Positions 1 to 12,441 are shown, numbered from the stretch's first letter. The stretch is DNA of 64,000 nt from Xylogone sp. PMI_703 (GCA_021399445.1 JAJTUQ010000002.1:7502001-7566000), one strand, 5' to 3'. The notes: generated from the letters alone by a model not told the origin. Translations and numbers: made by a program.

Positions 1-1187
1 GATGTAAATGGACCAGTATGGTCAGAGTTCCACTGGTCTTCGGCGTCCTTTAAGGCTTCGCCATTCCCGTAGAAAAGATGCCTGTCAGTAAAATCTGGCC
101 TTACTTCAACCGAGTACGGTGTATTAGGATGGTCCTGGAGGTTTTTACCCACACCAGGTAAGTTATGGACCAGAGGGATACCGTGTTTCTTCAAGTCTTC
201 TTCTGGCCCCACTCCAGAGAGCAAGAGTAATTTCGGTGTATCAATCGCTCCGGCGCAGAGAATTATTTCTCGACTTGCATAATCTTCTCAGAATCGACTC
301 AGTGTTGATACAATGAAGAGCCCAGTTTCAATACTTACATTCCTTGTCGAATGTCCGAACCCCAATTGCCAATTGATCACGAAAGATAATCTGAGTGACA
401 TTAGCAGCTGTAAGAATATGTAGATTACCAGGTACGCTGCCCAGATATGCAGACGAAGAGGTCGTTCGAAGGCCATCTTGGAAAGTGCCAGGGCCGACTC
501 CGGTTCCAATCGGGTTCCCGGAATTATAATCCAAGTTTATCGGATACTACAGTCCATCAATGTCAGTCATGCCTAAATTTCTTTCCTCAATGAATTGTCC
601 CTACTCCATAATCTGCCGCGGCTTCAACAACTGTCTTGATATCTCGCTCCCATTCCTTTGCATGGCTCAGCTTTACTGGGCTTTAAAAATCCTGATTAGT
701 ACTTAGTTATTTCTGACCTGAAGTATACTAACCCTTCTGATCCAAGCCCATTGACTGGATCACTCTTAAAAAGCTTGTCGTACTTCTGATGGGGCTGTTG
801 AAGTCCCTCAAGCTTGATAAATCTCTCCTTACAACGCTCCCAGGACCAAAATTCATCACCAGTCTGGCGAGCCCACTCATCGTAGTTATCTCTCGCACCT
901 CGCGTATATGTTATGAAGTTAACAGCCGACGAGCCACCAAGCCCATTACCGCGGAGGCATGCAAGAGAACGATCATTTAACTGAGGCTGAGGTGTTGATT
1001 GATAGCCTTTTTCCATACCCGGAGTAAGGAATGTCATGAACCTCTTACCAGGTACTCTGGCCGCATCATTCTTATTGTCGCCCCCGGACTCGATCAAGAG
1101 CACTTGCGGTGCACCCTTTGTCAGAGAAAGATTTTTGGCAACAAGGCATCCAGCAGTACCACCTCCAACAATAATAAAATCATACAT
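1..1187 (-). CDS. GMC-family FAD oxidoreductase, 5' part (runs off left edge)
   Basis: Flavin-dependent alcohol, aldehyde or sugar oxidoreductase of the glucose-methanol-choline family. Exons read on the minus strand as 1187-733, 680-605, 546-339 and 283 to the window edge, with introns of 52, 58 and 55 bases; frames join exactly. The protein begins [15 protein letters not shown], the N-terminal FAD-binding Rossmann motif, followed by the first GMC signature [12 protein letters not shown]. The second GMC signature [16 protein letters not shown] lies in the last exon and is followed by [13 protein letters not shown]. The C-terminal substrate domain with the catalytic His lies outside the window. 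No signal peptide precedes the FAD motif, so an intracellular enzyme is likely, unlike secreted aryl-alcohol oxidases. Substrate cannot be inferred. It is divergent from the zinc-cluster regulator starting at 2708, with 1.5 kb between them. Confidence 0.9.
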
Positions 1188-2707
1188 TGTGATAGGGTAA
1201 GATCTAGTGACTGGGTTGGTAGTACTGAAAGGCCAATCTACTCTCCAGTAACAAAAATGTATGGGTAAGACGGAGCCTTCACTCTATCGTTGATCTCAAT
1301 GGGCCTTTTTATAGCTATCTGATGCCGCCTTTGTGTGTTCCTTGGGGAAATTGTCCGCGCTGACGAATGAGGAAATTTCCCGAGTGACGAGATATGTAAG
1401 CCCGACCTTAAGAACTGTATATGACGAATTTGGATGCCTGACTTATTTTCCTTAAAAGAGCCAATATATTTTGTGCCTCATCCGTTACTGGAGTTTTACA
1501 GTATGAAGTGCTGCATTCGTGCTCCCGTAAGTCTCCAATGACAGGATGTAACTTGCAGCGGTAGATGATGAGACCAGTCCCATGGCGTAAAGATTAGGAA
1601 TCAAGGGAGACCTATCCGCATTATTAATCTTTCAAAAATGGCCACAAATGAAGTCCACAAGTAGCAAATAGGAAAAGGGGTGGTGGGTATGCTGTCCCAC
1701 CGATCTTGTGTTGTTAAAGGCTGTTTGTCGACCCATCCTTGAACGGTCAGAAGTTACCAAAGATAAAATGCAATAGAGCATTTCACTACTTATAGTCATG
1801 GAGTCGAGACTGTAGACAGAACATGCCGTGTCATTGAGACTGGCTTATCAACGCTCATTGGCTGTGAAATGAAAATCTGTAGTCCTAAGATATGGAAGCG
1901 GCTATCGTGCACCATCTACCATTCAACAATTTAGTAAAAGGCTTGGGCCATCCCAAATTCAATTATAATTTTACATGTGTTCTACAAAGAATTTCCTGAT
2001 TAAGTTTGACCAAACTTGTTGTCCAATTAGTGTACAGGAGATAATTATCAAAAGGGAAAATGGTGAAGTCAGCTTATTACTTAAAGAGGTTACGTTGATC
2101 GCCTGCATTTCAAGTATACTCGTTTAAGGCCCCACTCGTATCAGCTGTACCGGTAGTTGTATACATGTAGGTAAAAGTTGTGAACACTTTAGCAGGAGGA
2201 GATGGTTGATAATTTTTGTGAAACTACTTTATGTTTCGAGTCAAATATAACATATATACTATGAGCTATTTGACTGATTTGATGGTTACTTATTAGCAAC
2301 TTAGATTTGATGTTCGGTACTCCTGGATTTGATGTCTTGGATACCAATCAGAATGAGCGGACGCAATGTAAACTTAAATACTTTTAAAAACACTTCCCAG
2401 TTGGTCTAGGAATTTTCCGTATGGGTCTAGATCAAGCGTACTCGCGACTGCTAAGCCGGTAAAGGGTTTTTTTGCCGCATTTTTTAGGCCAAATATTCCC
2501 TTTCCGCTTCATCCCCGAGGCTTCAACTCCACCTACCTTTCCTCGCGGCTCGTTCTTTCCCTTGTCACTCAAACCTAATCTCACAGACCTTATTCCCCGG
2601 CTTCAATCCCACTGTTACAGCGCAATTTTCGTTCCGACACGTGCAGCAGCCCTGATAGCTTTCTCATACTCCTATGATGAGATTGCGTCGTCTCTCACTG
2701 ATCTAGC
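1188..2707. other. Intergenic, divergent promoter region
   Basis: No gene recognised. The 9-base word GATTTGATG occurs three times within 60 bases (2276, 2304, 2326). The last 200 bases before the regulator at 2708 are pyrimidine-rich, as is common in fungal core promoters. Confidence 0.5.
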
Positions 2708-5614
2708 ATGGCAGCCGCGCGACCCGCATCCGAAGTCTCGTCAAATTTGGAGACTTCGGGGGGTAAGCGGAGGAGAATCTCTCTAGCCTGTAGTGCTTGT
2801 AGAGCACGGAAGTCACGAGTAAGCATAACACCGGATACCGCCTTTGTCCCAGCGCCTTTCATCGTATTTTCCATGCGTCATTCAATATCCAGAGCTTGTA
2901 CGTATTTGATGCCAGTTTTAAGTTTATGAGCGCGGACTAGGTATCAATTTTTACCTGGTAACCAAACTATGAACAATTAGCTCCATGGGTCCTATATAGG
3001 GAGTCCCTCCAAATGATTCTGGGTCTAATAAACTAATTATCTCCTCATTTTCCCTGTTTTATTTCTTTTACATCTGTTGGGGTCAGCAGTAAATGCTATT
3101 GGATGATCTACATTCCAGCACGCTTTCTTCATCGCTGCGGCTGACAGGTCTCTTAGTGTGATGGAGCAAGGCCAAAATGTTCTGGTTGTCGTGAGCTGCA
3201 ATTCGACTGTGTCTATGTGCAGTCAGCTTCCAGTTCAAACATAATTATCGGAAAAGAATATCTCTCCTCCATTGAAGAACGACTTAAGGCTGTGGAGGAG
3301 AACATCGCTGCTCTCCGGGATGGTCAAATACATCACCAAAGGCACTCAGAATCTGATGGTGGAGATGATAACGAGATTTCGAATAATGCAGCCGCCTCCG
3401 TGGCCGCGCAAGTAAGAAGCAGTCCAACAATCGGTGCAAATACTAGTGAGGTACAACACCTTGTCACATTAGAAGAGGAGACGGTTGGGGTTGGCGATGT
3501 CATCTTCAGCGTCGAGGAAGACTGCGGCTTTTTCGGTATTCCTGCTTATGATCCTGGTTTACATATCTGAAACATCTTCTAATAAGAATTAGGGCCATCT
3601 TCTAACATCTCTTTTAACCACCATATATCTCGTGCAGTAGCTCATCTTTTCTCTATTAACCCAAACTGGCCCAGTAGTAGCGACAATGAGAGCCAGCGAT
3701 TGCAATCAGAGACGGCCATTTTAAGTGCATCAAGACCGTCCACTCCGTTTGGTAATCGGGGTTTACAACATATCAATTCGTCGCAAGCTGGGGAGCGTGT
3801 TAATATATATGCTATCCCTTCTGAAGCGAGGACTCGAGAGCTGATTTCTCAGTATTTCAATGACACAGGCGTGCTATTTCCATATATCCACGAGGGTACA
3901 TTTTTCGAAGCTTACAATGATATGAGAAATAGTAACTTTACTAGAGTGAGGAGGTCATGGCTTGGATTGCTCAACATGGTGATGGCCTTGGCTACGAGCA
4001 CTACCGTCGATCCTAGCACCAATGCAGAAAATCGTGTTAGAGAATCTGATGTTTACTACCAGAGAGCAAAAGGTCTTTGTGAGAAGCTAATTATGCGAGG
4101 CACAAGTCTTGAAATAGGTCCGTATTATGAAATTATCTACCGAATTCTCTAGACTGACCATTCTCCAGTCCAATTACTGCTGGTCATGGGACAATATCTT
4201 CAGGGGACTCAGCGATCGGTTGAGACTTGGACGATACAGGGTCTCGCAGTGAAGGCTGCTCTACAACTTGGACTACATTCAGCAAAAGCATCAGCCCGAT
4301 TTTCTCCGTTAATTCAGGAGTTTCGTAAGAGGACGTGGTATGGCTGTATGGTTCTTGACCGAACGCTTAGCATGACATTTGGTAGGCCCTCTGCAATTCC
4401 TGAGGAATATGTTATTCTCGATCTTCCCACGCCATTAGACTCGGGTGATCCTAAACACGAGCTGAGTGTAGGGTTCTTCAATGGTACAATGTAGGTCTCA
4501 GTCGAATCACTTTACGCAGAACCTTGTTATAACTTTACCAGAACTTTATATAGAATAATGTGGAAAGTGATCCACACGTTGTATGGGGGAAACATAGACT
4601 CTGAGAATCGACTCACTGTCATTGATAACATATCTCGAATCCTTTCTATGGAACAACTCCTCGTCGACTGGGAGCGGCAACTTCTTCCAACACTCGCTTT
4701 ACACCAAGCATCTGATATTGCACATCTATCGGTGGATACAGATGTTATAACTAAGCTTTCTGAGAAGCTCCGGATAATTCTCACTCTGAGACACCACAAT
4801 TTACGAGTCTTATTGCATCGACCAATCTTAGTCAATTTCTTGAACCTCACAGGAGATGCCGCCCTAAGAGAAGATTCTCAAAGTATTGCTCTTTTACAAC
4901 ATATCGGTAGCAATAGTATCCAAATATGTGTCCAATCCTCTATTGAAATCATATCCATCATTCACACCATTGTTTTCTCCACCGGGGAGCGTCGAACATG
5001 GCTAGGTGCTTGGTGGTTCTGTCTTTATTATACCTTCAACGCCGCCTTGGTACTATTTTCCTCACTTCTAATTGTCCAAAATCAGACTAACCTTGGATCA
5101 ACTATCCTTCCGTTTTCACTATCGCCTAGTGATATACAAACATCTCTCCTCAACGCCGCGGCGCTGCTACGTAGACTCGATACTGGAAATAGAATGATTG
5201 ATAAGGTGGCTGCTTATGTCGACAAACTGATCGGAGTATTGAAGACCTTAGGTGCGTCAACTGCTCTTAATCCCTTAGCATTAAGCAGTTTGCTAATTGT
5301 AAACTTTAGCAGCAACAAAAGCTTCCTCAGTGTCTTTGGCGCAGGATTCAAACGGTATCAACAATATTACGAACCCTGCTCTATTTAATAATGAAGATAT
5401 CCCCTTTAACAATGACATCTTCCAATCTTTCCCTGACAACATAACGTCAGATACTTCGCCTGTAGGAATGGATCTGGGGGAATTCATGGTAGATGAGGAC
5501 ATTGACTTCCTAAACCAGCTGGCGGGCATCGGTGCGGCCATGGGGATGAATAAGGACTTCGACTACAGTCAACAACCTATGCCCGAGGACGGAAAAGCCA
5601 TGTCTTCCACTTGA
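2708..5614 (+). CDS. Zn2Cys6 transcription factor with fungal_trans domain
   Basis: Nuclear DNA-binding regulator of 775 residues. Six exons: 2708-2818, 3157-3556, 3638-4117, 4169-4490, 4542-5251, 5310-5614; summed length is a multiple of three. The zinc cluster is split by a long first intron (338 bases) directly after CSACRARKSR and resumes with CDGARPKCSGCRELQFDC, giving the canonical C-x2-C-x6-C-x6-C-x2-C-x6-C at about residues 28-55. A short coiled-coil-like stretch (EERLKAVEENIAAL) follows as in many dimeric zinc-cluster proteins. The middle region from about residue 190 (SQYFNDTGVLFPYIHEGTFFEAY through VQLLLVMGQYLQ) matches the fungal-specific transcription factor domain PF04082. The C-terminus is acidic and asparagine-rich and may be an activation domain. 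Targets are unknown; the divergent GMC oxidoreductase is a candidate. Confidence 0.88.
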
Positions 5615-6068
5615 GATTCGCTGTCTCACATGCAGAGGCTCCATAGTTTCTAATCTTGGGGATGAGACTTATGTAATATTTAACAGTGGCGCAAGGGGAA
5701 ATCTGCATTAGTACCGTAACCGTCAGCCCTTCCCTTATGTGGGTCTGGCTTTTTATGGATACGATGCCTGTGTTCTATTTTCATCACAATGATCGCTCTC
5801 AAACGAGACTGTTTGTCGTATGATTTTCACATGCAGCATTTTACAATTCGCTCAATAATGTCAAGTAGCTTTAAGCTGAACCGACAGTTTACATGACTTT
5901 GCCAATTTTATCCGCCAAATGACAAGCTAAGAATGAAGATAAAAGCTTCCAATTTTTATCCCTATTTTCGGTTCTCTTATATGCAGGATATCTATGAAGT
6001 AACGCCAAACCCGTTTTTGTAGTTTCCCTTCCCTAGATCAAAAAACACCGCCGCATGAAACCCTTGAC
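5615..6068. other. Intergenic between convergent genes
   Basis: Convergent 3' ends of the zinc-cluster regulator and the Hsp70-like gene. AT-rich; no gene or repeat seen. Confidence 0.5.
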
Positions 6069-8392
6069 TTAATCGTCGAAATCAATTGTTGCATTTCCTA
6101 GCGTCTTATCACCCGACATGCAGACGACATTCAGAACTCCCTGCTCTGACAGAAAGTTGATCTTAAACGTGTATTCTATTTTGTACACAATGCCTGTTGG
6201 CGTGTTCTTCCACTGGAACATTTTCATGTCGACCTTTGAGAAATCAACTTTTATTGCACCGATATACTTGATCCCTGTACCAAAAAAGGTTAGTAATTAA
6301 GTATATGCAGTTTCCACAAGGGATGGTGAGAACGCACTTGGGTGCTCTATCCGCTGGGGAGCGGTGTCTAGGTTGCAAGAGTATAAACCAGCAGTGAAGA
6401 TGTATGAACTTCCTGGAGACCAGCTCCGGAATGCTTCTATAGTTCTGAAGGTAGTCGAGTTAATCTCAGCACCCTTGTAATCATGGTTAGCATGACGGTA
6501 ATATGACACTAATGGAGTGATTAAATACCTTTTCTATCTTCCAGTTCATGTACCCGGCGCAGTATTTATTACCAGTGTACATATCGATGTAGGCATTCTT
6601 CTCATCGTCAATACCGTTCTTGAATGGCCGGCCCATTGTGATTCCGTAATGCCGTCGGCATATTAACTTGCTTGGCCCTGTCCCTTCTAATCCCCTGATC
6701 GCAGCGCCACGGACGATAGCAGCTTGGCTTTATATTATCAATTAGCAAGAGCAGACTACGTCTGAGATATTATATGCTTACCAGAAGGCCGGATTTATTA
6801 ACTTAATCCCACCGTTTGCCTGACACCACCTTTTGAGTTGGCCATACAGGTAATCAGAGTCACCGAACCCTCCAACAAGTATGATTGTCTGAAAATCGTT
6901 AGAAACATGACTTCACTGAATTTAGGAATGGGAAAATCAGCTTACATCTATTTTCTTTCCTAGCTTCTTAATCTGGGTTACTTGATCTTCAAGAAGCGCC
7001 CGTATTTGGTTTACAACGGGCTCGAAAAGCTGTTTTAATTCTTTTCTGTAGTATCCGTTAGTGACGGCCTGAAATAAATATGGCAGCGGGGTTAGATTAC
7101 CTCTTGAGAAGCACAAATTCATCATCATAGTGCTCCGACTCAACCCCTTCTCCGAGATGAAGCTTGATCTCGATGGCCTCGTCGTCATCATCGTCGACAG
7201 AATCGCTCAGATCCCTTTTCGCGTTCTCGAACATGTTCATAAAGGCGCTTCCAGGACCTTTCAGCTTCAATGGCACCTGGGGGAAATGGTCGGGGAACCA
7301 CTCCATCATAAGTTTGTGGAATTCACGATCGATGTAAGTTGACCCGCATTTACCTCCTGTGTACTTGATTAGATAATCTGGAGACCTGGTACGAGGCGGA
7401 TTAGGGCGAAGCGGGTACTTACCGATTCCTACCACCAATTCCTCAAACACAATGGTAGGTTGCGCCTTTTTGATTGTATATGTTGTGATATCCTATCATG
7501 ATGCGTTATTTACTAGATTCTCGCCTCTGTCTTCCATGAGATCTTACCACAGTGCCTCCTCCACAATCGAGTACGAGAATGTTCTCCCCGGGCTAAAAAG
7601 TGTCAGCTTGGATCTAAATCGCCGATATTGAAAACATACCTGTGCAGCATGGACGGATCCCGGAGATAGATCGCCTTTCAAAGCTGCAAGAGCTGCAGCC
7701 TCTGGTTCTCTAATCATTTTGATGCTATCGAATGGCCTAGAGCCGAAACCAGCGGCTTTTGCTGCCTCTCGAGTTGCTGTTTGCGCCTGGTCAGACCAGA
7801 TGGCAGGCATCGTGAGGTAACACTCCATAGGCGTGACATCGAAAATCTCCTTGGTCATTTGCTTTTCTAACCGCGCAACTGTGAATTTGTAGACTTCTGC
7901 AAGATAATCCTGGCACACTTTCTGGGCGCTTGTTCCAGGAGGAAGTTCAAACATGCCGGATCCCAAACCGTGCTTGAGCGAAGGGTCATCGTACATTTCG
8001 GTTTCGGCCGATTTGTCAAGGAGGAGTTTCGTCCATGAGTAGGACTTCATGCCTGCTTTAACGCCATAACCCCAGTACACGCCAGATTTCAAGTTTTTGC
8101 TGGCGGCGAGCTTGGGATTCTTGGGCACTGGCTGCTCGCTCGCATAGGCAATGCGTGATGGGACTTTGAAGCTTCCCACCGGCGGGCCAACATTCTCGCC
8201 GGGCACTTTCCACTCACTTATCACGGTGATGTTGTTGATAGTCTTATCGGAAGTGACATAACTGACGCCTAGAGAGAATTATACATTCAGTATTTTCGCT
8301 TACAGCAAGCCAGCATCTTTAATGCAATCCTCACCAGTATAAGTTGTGCCATAGTCAACGCCAACAATAATCTTAAACCGATTATCCATCAT
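6069..8392 (-). CDS. Hsp70-like ATPase (divergent, Hsp12A-type fungal family)
   Basis: Predicted cytosolic protein of 601 residues with the actin/Hsp70 ATPase fold. Ten exons on the minus strand: 8392-8335, 8268-7640, 7592-7548, 7492-7423, 7356-7101, 7045-6946, 6888-6782, 6727-6529, 6473-6338, 6274-6069. Motifs in order: phosphate-1 loop IIVGVDYGTTYTG (residues 8-20), connect-1-like MIREPEAAALAAL, phosphate-2 loop ILVLDCGGGTVDITTY (about 233-248), and adenosine motif TIILVGGFGDSDYL (about 387-400), then the helix CQAAIVRGAAIRGLEG. The substrate-binding beta-sandwich of canonical Hsp70 is replaced by a short, unrelated C-terminus, and there is no EEVD tail, so this belongs to the expanded divergent Hsp70-like families of fungi rather than the SSA chaperones. 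An acidic run (DSVDDDDDEAIE) sits in the ATPase lobe. Function unknown; chaperone activity is not implied. Confidence 0.88.
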
Positions 8393-9327
8393 CTTCGCTT
8401 TTTGCTTGGGTCTATAATAGGACACTGAGTAACAGAGACTCCATATAGGATCTTTCTTCTGGCCGGATGGAGGGGAATTATGGACCTCGGAGTGATGATC
8501 TTGCCTTTACTTATTGCTCCACCAACTTGGGTTTAGCATGTGGCTACGAGCACACTTTGAAGTATCTCGATGCCGGAGCAAGAACACCGCCCATCCCATT
8601 CGCCGGGCCCATCTGCAAGCTCCACCGCGAGAGTCGTATGGAGCCGCCTAAGTTTTATCTGCCGCCCCGCTGTGTTGGGCCGAAACACAGCGCAACGCCT
8701 GCCCCTCGGTAGTCGGGATGCTGAGAGCTACATGAATTGTGACAGATTATTTAAGTCGTGGCTCTGCCAGCAGTTCGCTACCTAACACTCCTGGAGGCCA
8801 CGGCCGACCCCAAAACCGTTACATGGTGTGCCAATCGCCAGCAACTTGTGAATAACAGCGCCTGGAGTCTGACGTGCGGAGTTTGTTGGCTGATCAACTG
8901 CGGTGGAGCCAGACCGCCTGCCACGTCAGTGCACACCGCTCTTATGGCACGCTGATGGAGCTCCGCTATCTCTTGAGGCTTTGAGAATGCTGCCAGCGCA
9001 TCGCTGGGAGGACCTGCACGGCTTGCTGGTGGATGACGGGGCTTTGCACTCCCTGACTCAACCCGCCTCGAGAATATGGAAGGCTGGGAAGGTTTGGGAT
9101 CGCATTTTTCTCGCCCGCCTTGCACAAGCGCCGTGATGTGGCATCTCGCAACCACAACAGAACAGCGAAACACAGGTAGAAATTAGAAATTTCTTGAGGC
9201 GAATTCTTCCATTCCTACGTAATTCTTCCTGTCGAGGCTTCAATTGCTGTGTGCTGTATCCATTATTACGTTAGCTTCGAGAACTATTAGAACCGTTTTG
9301 TTCGCGGTTGTGGGCCTTTAACAGACC
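8393..9327. other. Intergenic, divergent promoters
   Basis: Separates the Hsp70-like gene and the coiled-coil gene. Visibly richer in G+C between about 8460 and 9140 than other spacers here. Several short open frames occur in this GC-rich stretch but overlap each other on both strands and show no domain. No gene called. Confidence 0.4.
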
Positions 9328-11013
9328 ATGGAGACCACTGCTTTCTCTCAGACTCTCATCGAGACCGACGACGATACACCTCGATCTTCCATCAAGATGA
9401 AGATGAACACCAGACACTCCAAGGCTAAGGAGCTGGCCGAGTCCCTCCTCCAGCAGTCCAACGGCATGCAGGACAAACCCAAGGACTCCAAGATGGCGGC
9501 TCTGGGGCTGGGACGGGCACGCTCGTGGATGTCCTGGTCCCAGAAGGAACCTGGATCGCCACCCAAAATCCGCAAGACCGACGCCTGGCAGAAGGAAGTC
9601 GACACCAGAGACAAGACCATTAACAAGCTCACAGAAGAGATCAAGAAGCTAGCTGAAGATGTCCGAAAAATCACGGACGAGAACAGCGCTCTCAAGAATG
9701 AGATCAAGACGTTGCACAGCACCCACGATAATCGGATGCAGAAAGAGGCCCAGGAGACGCAGCAAGCTGTCAAGAAGGCCGACAAGCTCCGAACGGAGAA
9801 CAGCACTATCATCCAGAAACTGCACAGCCACGAGTTGAAGTCTGAACGTCTGCAACAGATGGTCAAGTCTCTGGAAGACGAACGCAAGAAATTGCGAGGA
9901 GAAATTTCGGACCTGAAAGAGAAGGTGCACGCTCGCGAAGCAGATATCCGAGGGGTGCAGTCCACCGTCTTCCAGCAGATGGATGGCGACTCCTGGGTCT
10001 TTGGAGATGACCAATCCACCCTGAAAGAATTAACCAGACTCCGAGATCGCATCGGTGCTTGGGCGAAGAAGTATGCGATAAACAGCATGGCCGATCTGGA
10101 GTCTCTGGAACTAGACAGCTACGGCGCCTTCTGGGACTACCTTTGCAAGGTTGTTCGACTACCTACCGTTCCAGCTGGTGAAAAGGGTAAGCTTCCAGCA
10201 CAGTTGGTGAACTCGAAGAGAGCCCCGGCAGTCTGTTTGGAGGCATCGCTTATACATCACATCTACACCACCATCATGCGATCGCCATTCTTTGTCCTCG
10301 AGAACCAGGCTGTTCTTCAGGAGCTCTACGAAAGTCTCCAGAAAGGTATGTGCCATCTCTCTTTATATTTAAGTCACGCGCCCACTAACAGTTATCCAGT
10401 TAATCCTAAGGAGGCTCATGCCTGGCGATCTAAGATGTTGAGACTTTTGTTTTCTCCTACCCAGACACAGGAGGCACAGGGATCACAACGCGTTTCATTA
10501 ATCGATGAGGCAGCACCAAATTATGTTGAGCGCCGAGTCACGATCTGCAAGGACTTGTCATCAAGCTTCTGGCAAGGGGATGCCCAGAGGCTGGTGAAGA
10601 CAATGGATGAGGAGGTAGCAAGTCGGGCATGCGAAGAACTAGAGAAGCTGGTTCAAACCGCCGGAGAGATGTCTCAAAGGATCTGGTCTCGCAAAGTAGT
10701 TTTGGATGTGTTAACCTTGGACGAACTCCGAGATCGGCCATTTGAAGTCACATCAACAGATATGGAGGCACACCCGCTGTGTCCACTAGAAGACGAAGAA
10801 GATGACAGCTGTGATGGACAGCTCCCACTAGTTGTCGTGCACCCAGCCGTCCAAGTATTCGGCAACAACGACGGGGAATATTACAACACATCGCGTGTAT
10901 GGATGAAAGCCAGAATATGGCTCGACCAGGAGACTCAGATCGATGAAGTGTCCCTGTCCGGTGACCTGATTGATTTTGAAGCAAACGGCGGCAATACCAT
11001 GGAAATTGATTAG
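9328..11013 (+). CDS. Coiled-coil protein, function unknown
   Basis: Not assigned to a family. Two exons, 9328-10345 and 10400-11013, giving 543 residues. The 54-base intron 10346-10399 (gtatgt...ccag with a CTAAC branch site) has no in-frame stop and could be mistaken for coding; removing it joins ESLQK to VNPKEAHAWR. The N-terminus has basic, helix-rich segments (HSKAKELAESLLQQ; SWMSWSQKEPGSPPK). Residues about 85-220 form a long heptad-rich coiled coil dense in Glu, Lys and Leu (TINKLTEEIKKLAEDVRK and onward), followed by a globular alpha-helical half and an acidic C-terminus (CPLEDEEDDSCDG). No signal peptide or membrane segment. Codon use and length of open frame support a real gene. Similar lineage-specific proteins are common in ascomycetes; a scaffold or nuclear role is only a guess. 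Confidence 0.75.
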   Translation: METTAFSQTLIETDDDTPRSSIKMKMNTRHSKAKELAESLLQQSNGMQDKPKDSKMAALGLGRARSWMSWSQKEPGSPPKIRKTDAWQKEVDTRDKTINKLTEEIKKLAEDVRKITDENSALKNEIKTLHSTHDNRMQKEAQETQQAVKKADKLRTENSTIIQKLHSHELKSERLQQMVKSLEDERKKLRGEISDLKEKVHAREADIRGVQSTVFQQMDGDSWVFGDDQSTLKELTRLRDRIGAWAKKYAINSMADLESLELDSYGAFWDYLCKVVRLPTVPAGEKGKLPAQLVNSKRAPAVCLEASLIHHIYTTIMRSPFFVLENQAVLQELYESLQKGMCHLSLYLSHAPTNSYPVNPKEAHAWRSKMLRLLFSPTQTQEAQGSQRVSLIDEAAPNYVERRVTICKDLSSSFWQGDAQRLVKTMDEEVASRACEELEKLVQTAGEMSQRIWSRKVVLDVLTLDELRDRPFEVTSTDMEAHPLCPLEDEEDDSCDGQLPLVVVHPAVQVFGNNDGEYYNTSRVWMKARIWLDQETQIDEVSLSGDLIDFEANGGNTMEID

Positions 11014-11849
11014 TTGGAATAGCGCTATTTTTCCGGAAAGAATGTTTTATCATGTTGAGATGTGCGATGAAAAAAATATATAGACGGGATAGACTGTAAC
11101 CAGGAACACAAGCACAAGTAGGAGTTGTGGGACGCATGGGATCGAGTTATCTTGGAGTTTCATTTGTTCTTCCTCTTTTTAGTATTTGCCTTTGCTTTTT
11201 GATTTTCCTTCATTTCCTTTTTCCATTACCACTATATTTTACTCTGGCGGGAGCATGGAACATCGGTGTTGGAAAGCTCAGTATCGAGCCTCATGATTTC
11301 TTTCTTCTCGGGCGGATTATGATTTAGCTGAATACGAAGTATGATAGTATGATCCATAGGAAAATAAAGGAGACTTTATTAGTTCAAAATCAGGTGCTGT
11401 GACGTGAAACCCTGAAAGAATAAGAGTCTTCTTGGCAGTGACTACACACAACTCTCCTTGGGTTCATTCCCATATGATCTATATGGATCCACATTGGTTT
11501 GTGAATTGTGACCCATCTCAAATCCAATGTTCGAACATTCCAGGGCCGTTCACTCGCTGTTGTGAACACGTGAGAATCATACTGGAGCGGACTCGAAGAG
11601 CGGGGGCGGGGTCTCCACGCTGCCGCTTATATGTCCGCTGGGTGTCCGCCGGGCTATCAAGCATAGGGCGGAAAAGTCAGTCATTTAGCACCATATTCGC
11701 AAATTATAAATAAGGGACATGCAATTCGAAATCTCTTTATTCAATCTTAAAGACTTTGGTCTAAATCTTAACTAAACCCATAATCTTTTACATAACTCAT
11801 CTAAGCTTATTCAACCTTCATCTCCGGCACACCCCCCCTGTCTTCTATC
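11014..11849. other. Intergenic
   Basis: No gene recognised. Contains a T-rich tract around 11160-11245 just 3' of the coiled-coil gene. The last 100 bases before 11850 are CT-rich, typical of a fungal 5' leader. Confidence 0.4.
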
Positions 11850-12441
11850 ATGGAAACAAAGCGGCCTTATTCGAATGAATACGCTGAAAGCGTATCTACA
11901 TATTACTCGGACAAAGGAGACATGTCGAATTCAGATTGGATGGACCGATTCACGGCCATCGGCCACCCAATGCCAGAATACAAGCCATCTGCGTGGAACA
12001 ACGCTTGCATATTCGGAGTGCAAGCGCCATATTATCCCCCAGTTCGATTCACAGATGATAGCATCATTCCAGTAGTTGTACGTTTAGCCAAGACTACTAC
12101 AAACGAGACAAGGTGCGTCGCATTATACTTGATAGAAAAGAAGAGATGTATACTAATCGAATATCTTCATAAGTACAATGGATAGCAATGCCAGTATATT
12201 TGATAGGTTGAAGAGAGGCTTATTAGGAGAGAAGAGCGATGAACCACAAGTAAGGGTAGTTAGGATGCCGAGGTCAGAGTATTTCAAGTACTTTTCTGGT
12301 GACTTAGAAGAGAAGAGGGCTTGGACTGAGGAGGAATTGAACGAGAAGTTTGGTAAATATCAAGACGTACCATCGCCGAAGTGGATCGTGACGGAATCGA
12401 ACGGAAAGGTTTTCATGGAGGAGAAGAATGATGGTGCTTGA
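11850..12441 (+). CDS. Small protein of unknown function
   Basis: Two exons, 11850-12112 and 12174-12441, joined across a 61-base GT-AG intron to give 176 residues. No signal peptide, membrane helix or recognised domain. The first exon encodes a Tyr/Pro-rich segment (VQAPYYPPVRFTDD) and the second a charged helical region (SIFDRLKRGLLGEKSDE, then EEKRAWTEEELNEKFGKY). The ATG at 11850 follows a CT-rich leader and is the first in frame. It is in tandem with the coiled-coil gene and convergent with the MFS transporter. Probably a cytoplasmic lineage-specific protein; the joined frame and sensible splice sites are the main support. Confidence 0.6.

Noticed and set aside
8460..9240. Protein gene in the GC-rich spacer
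   Set aside because: Several frames of 60-130 codons are open on both strands at once, a consequence of base composition; none shows domains or fungal splice structure.
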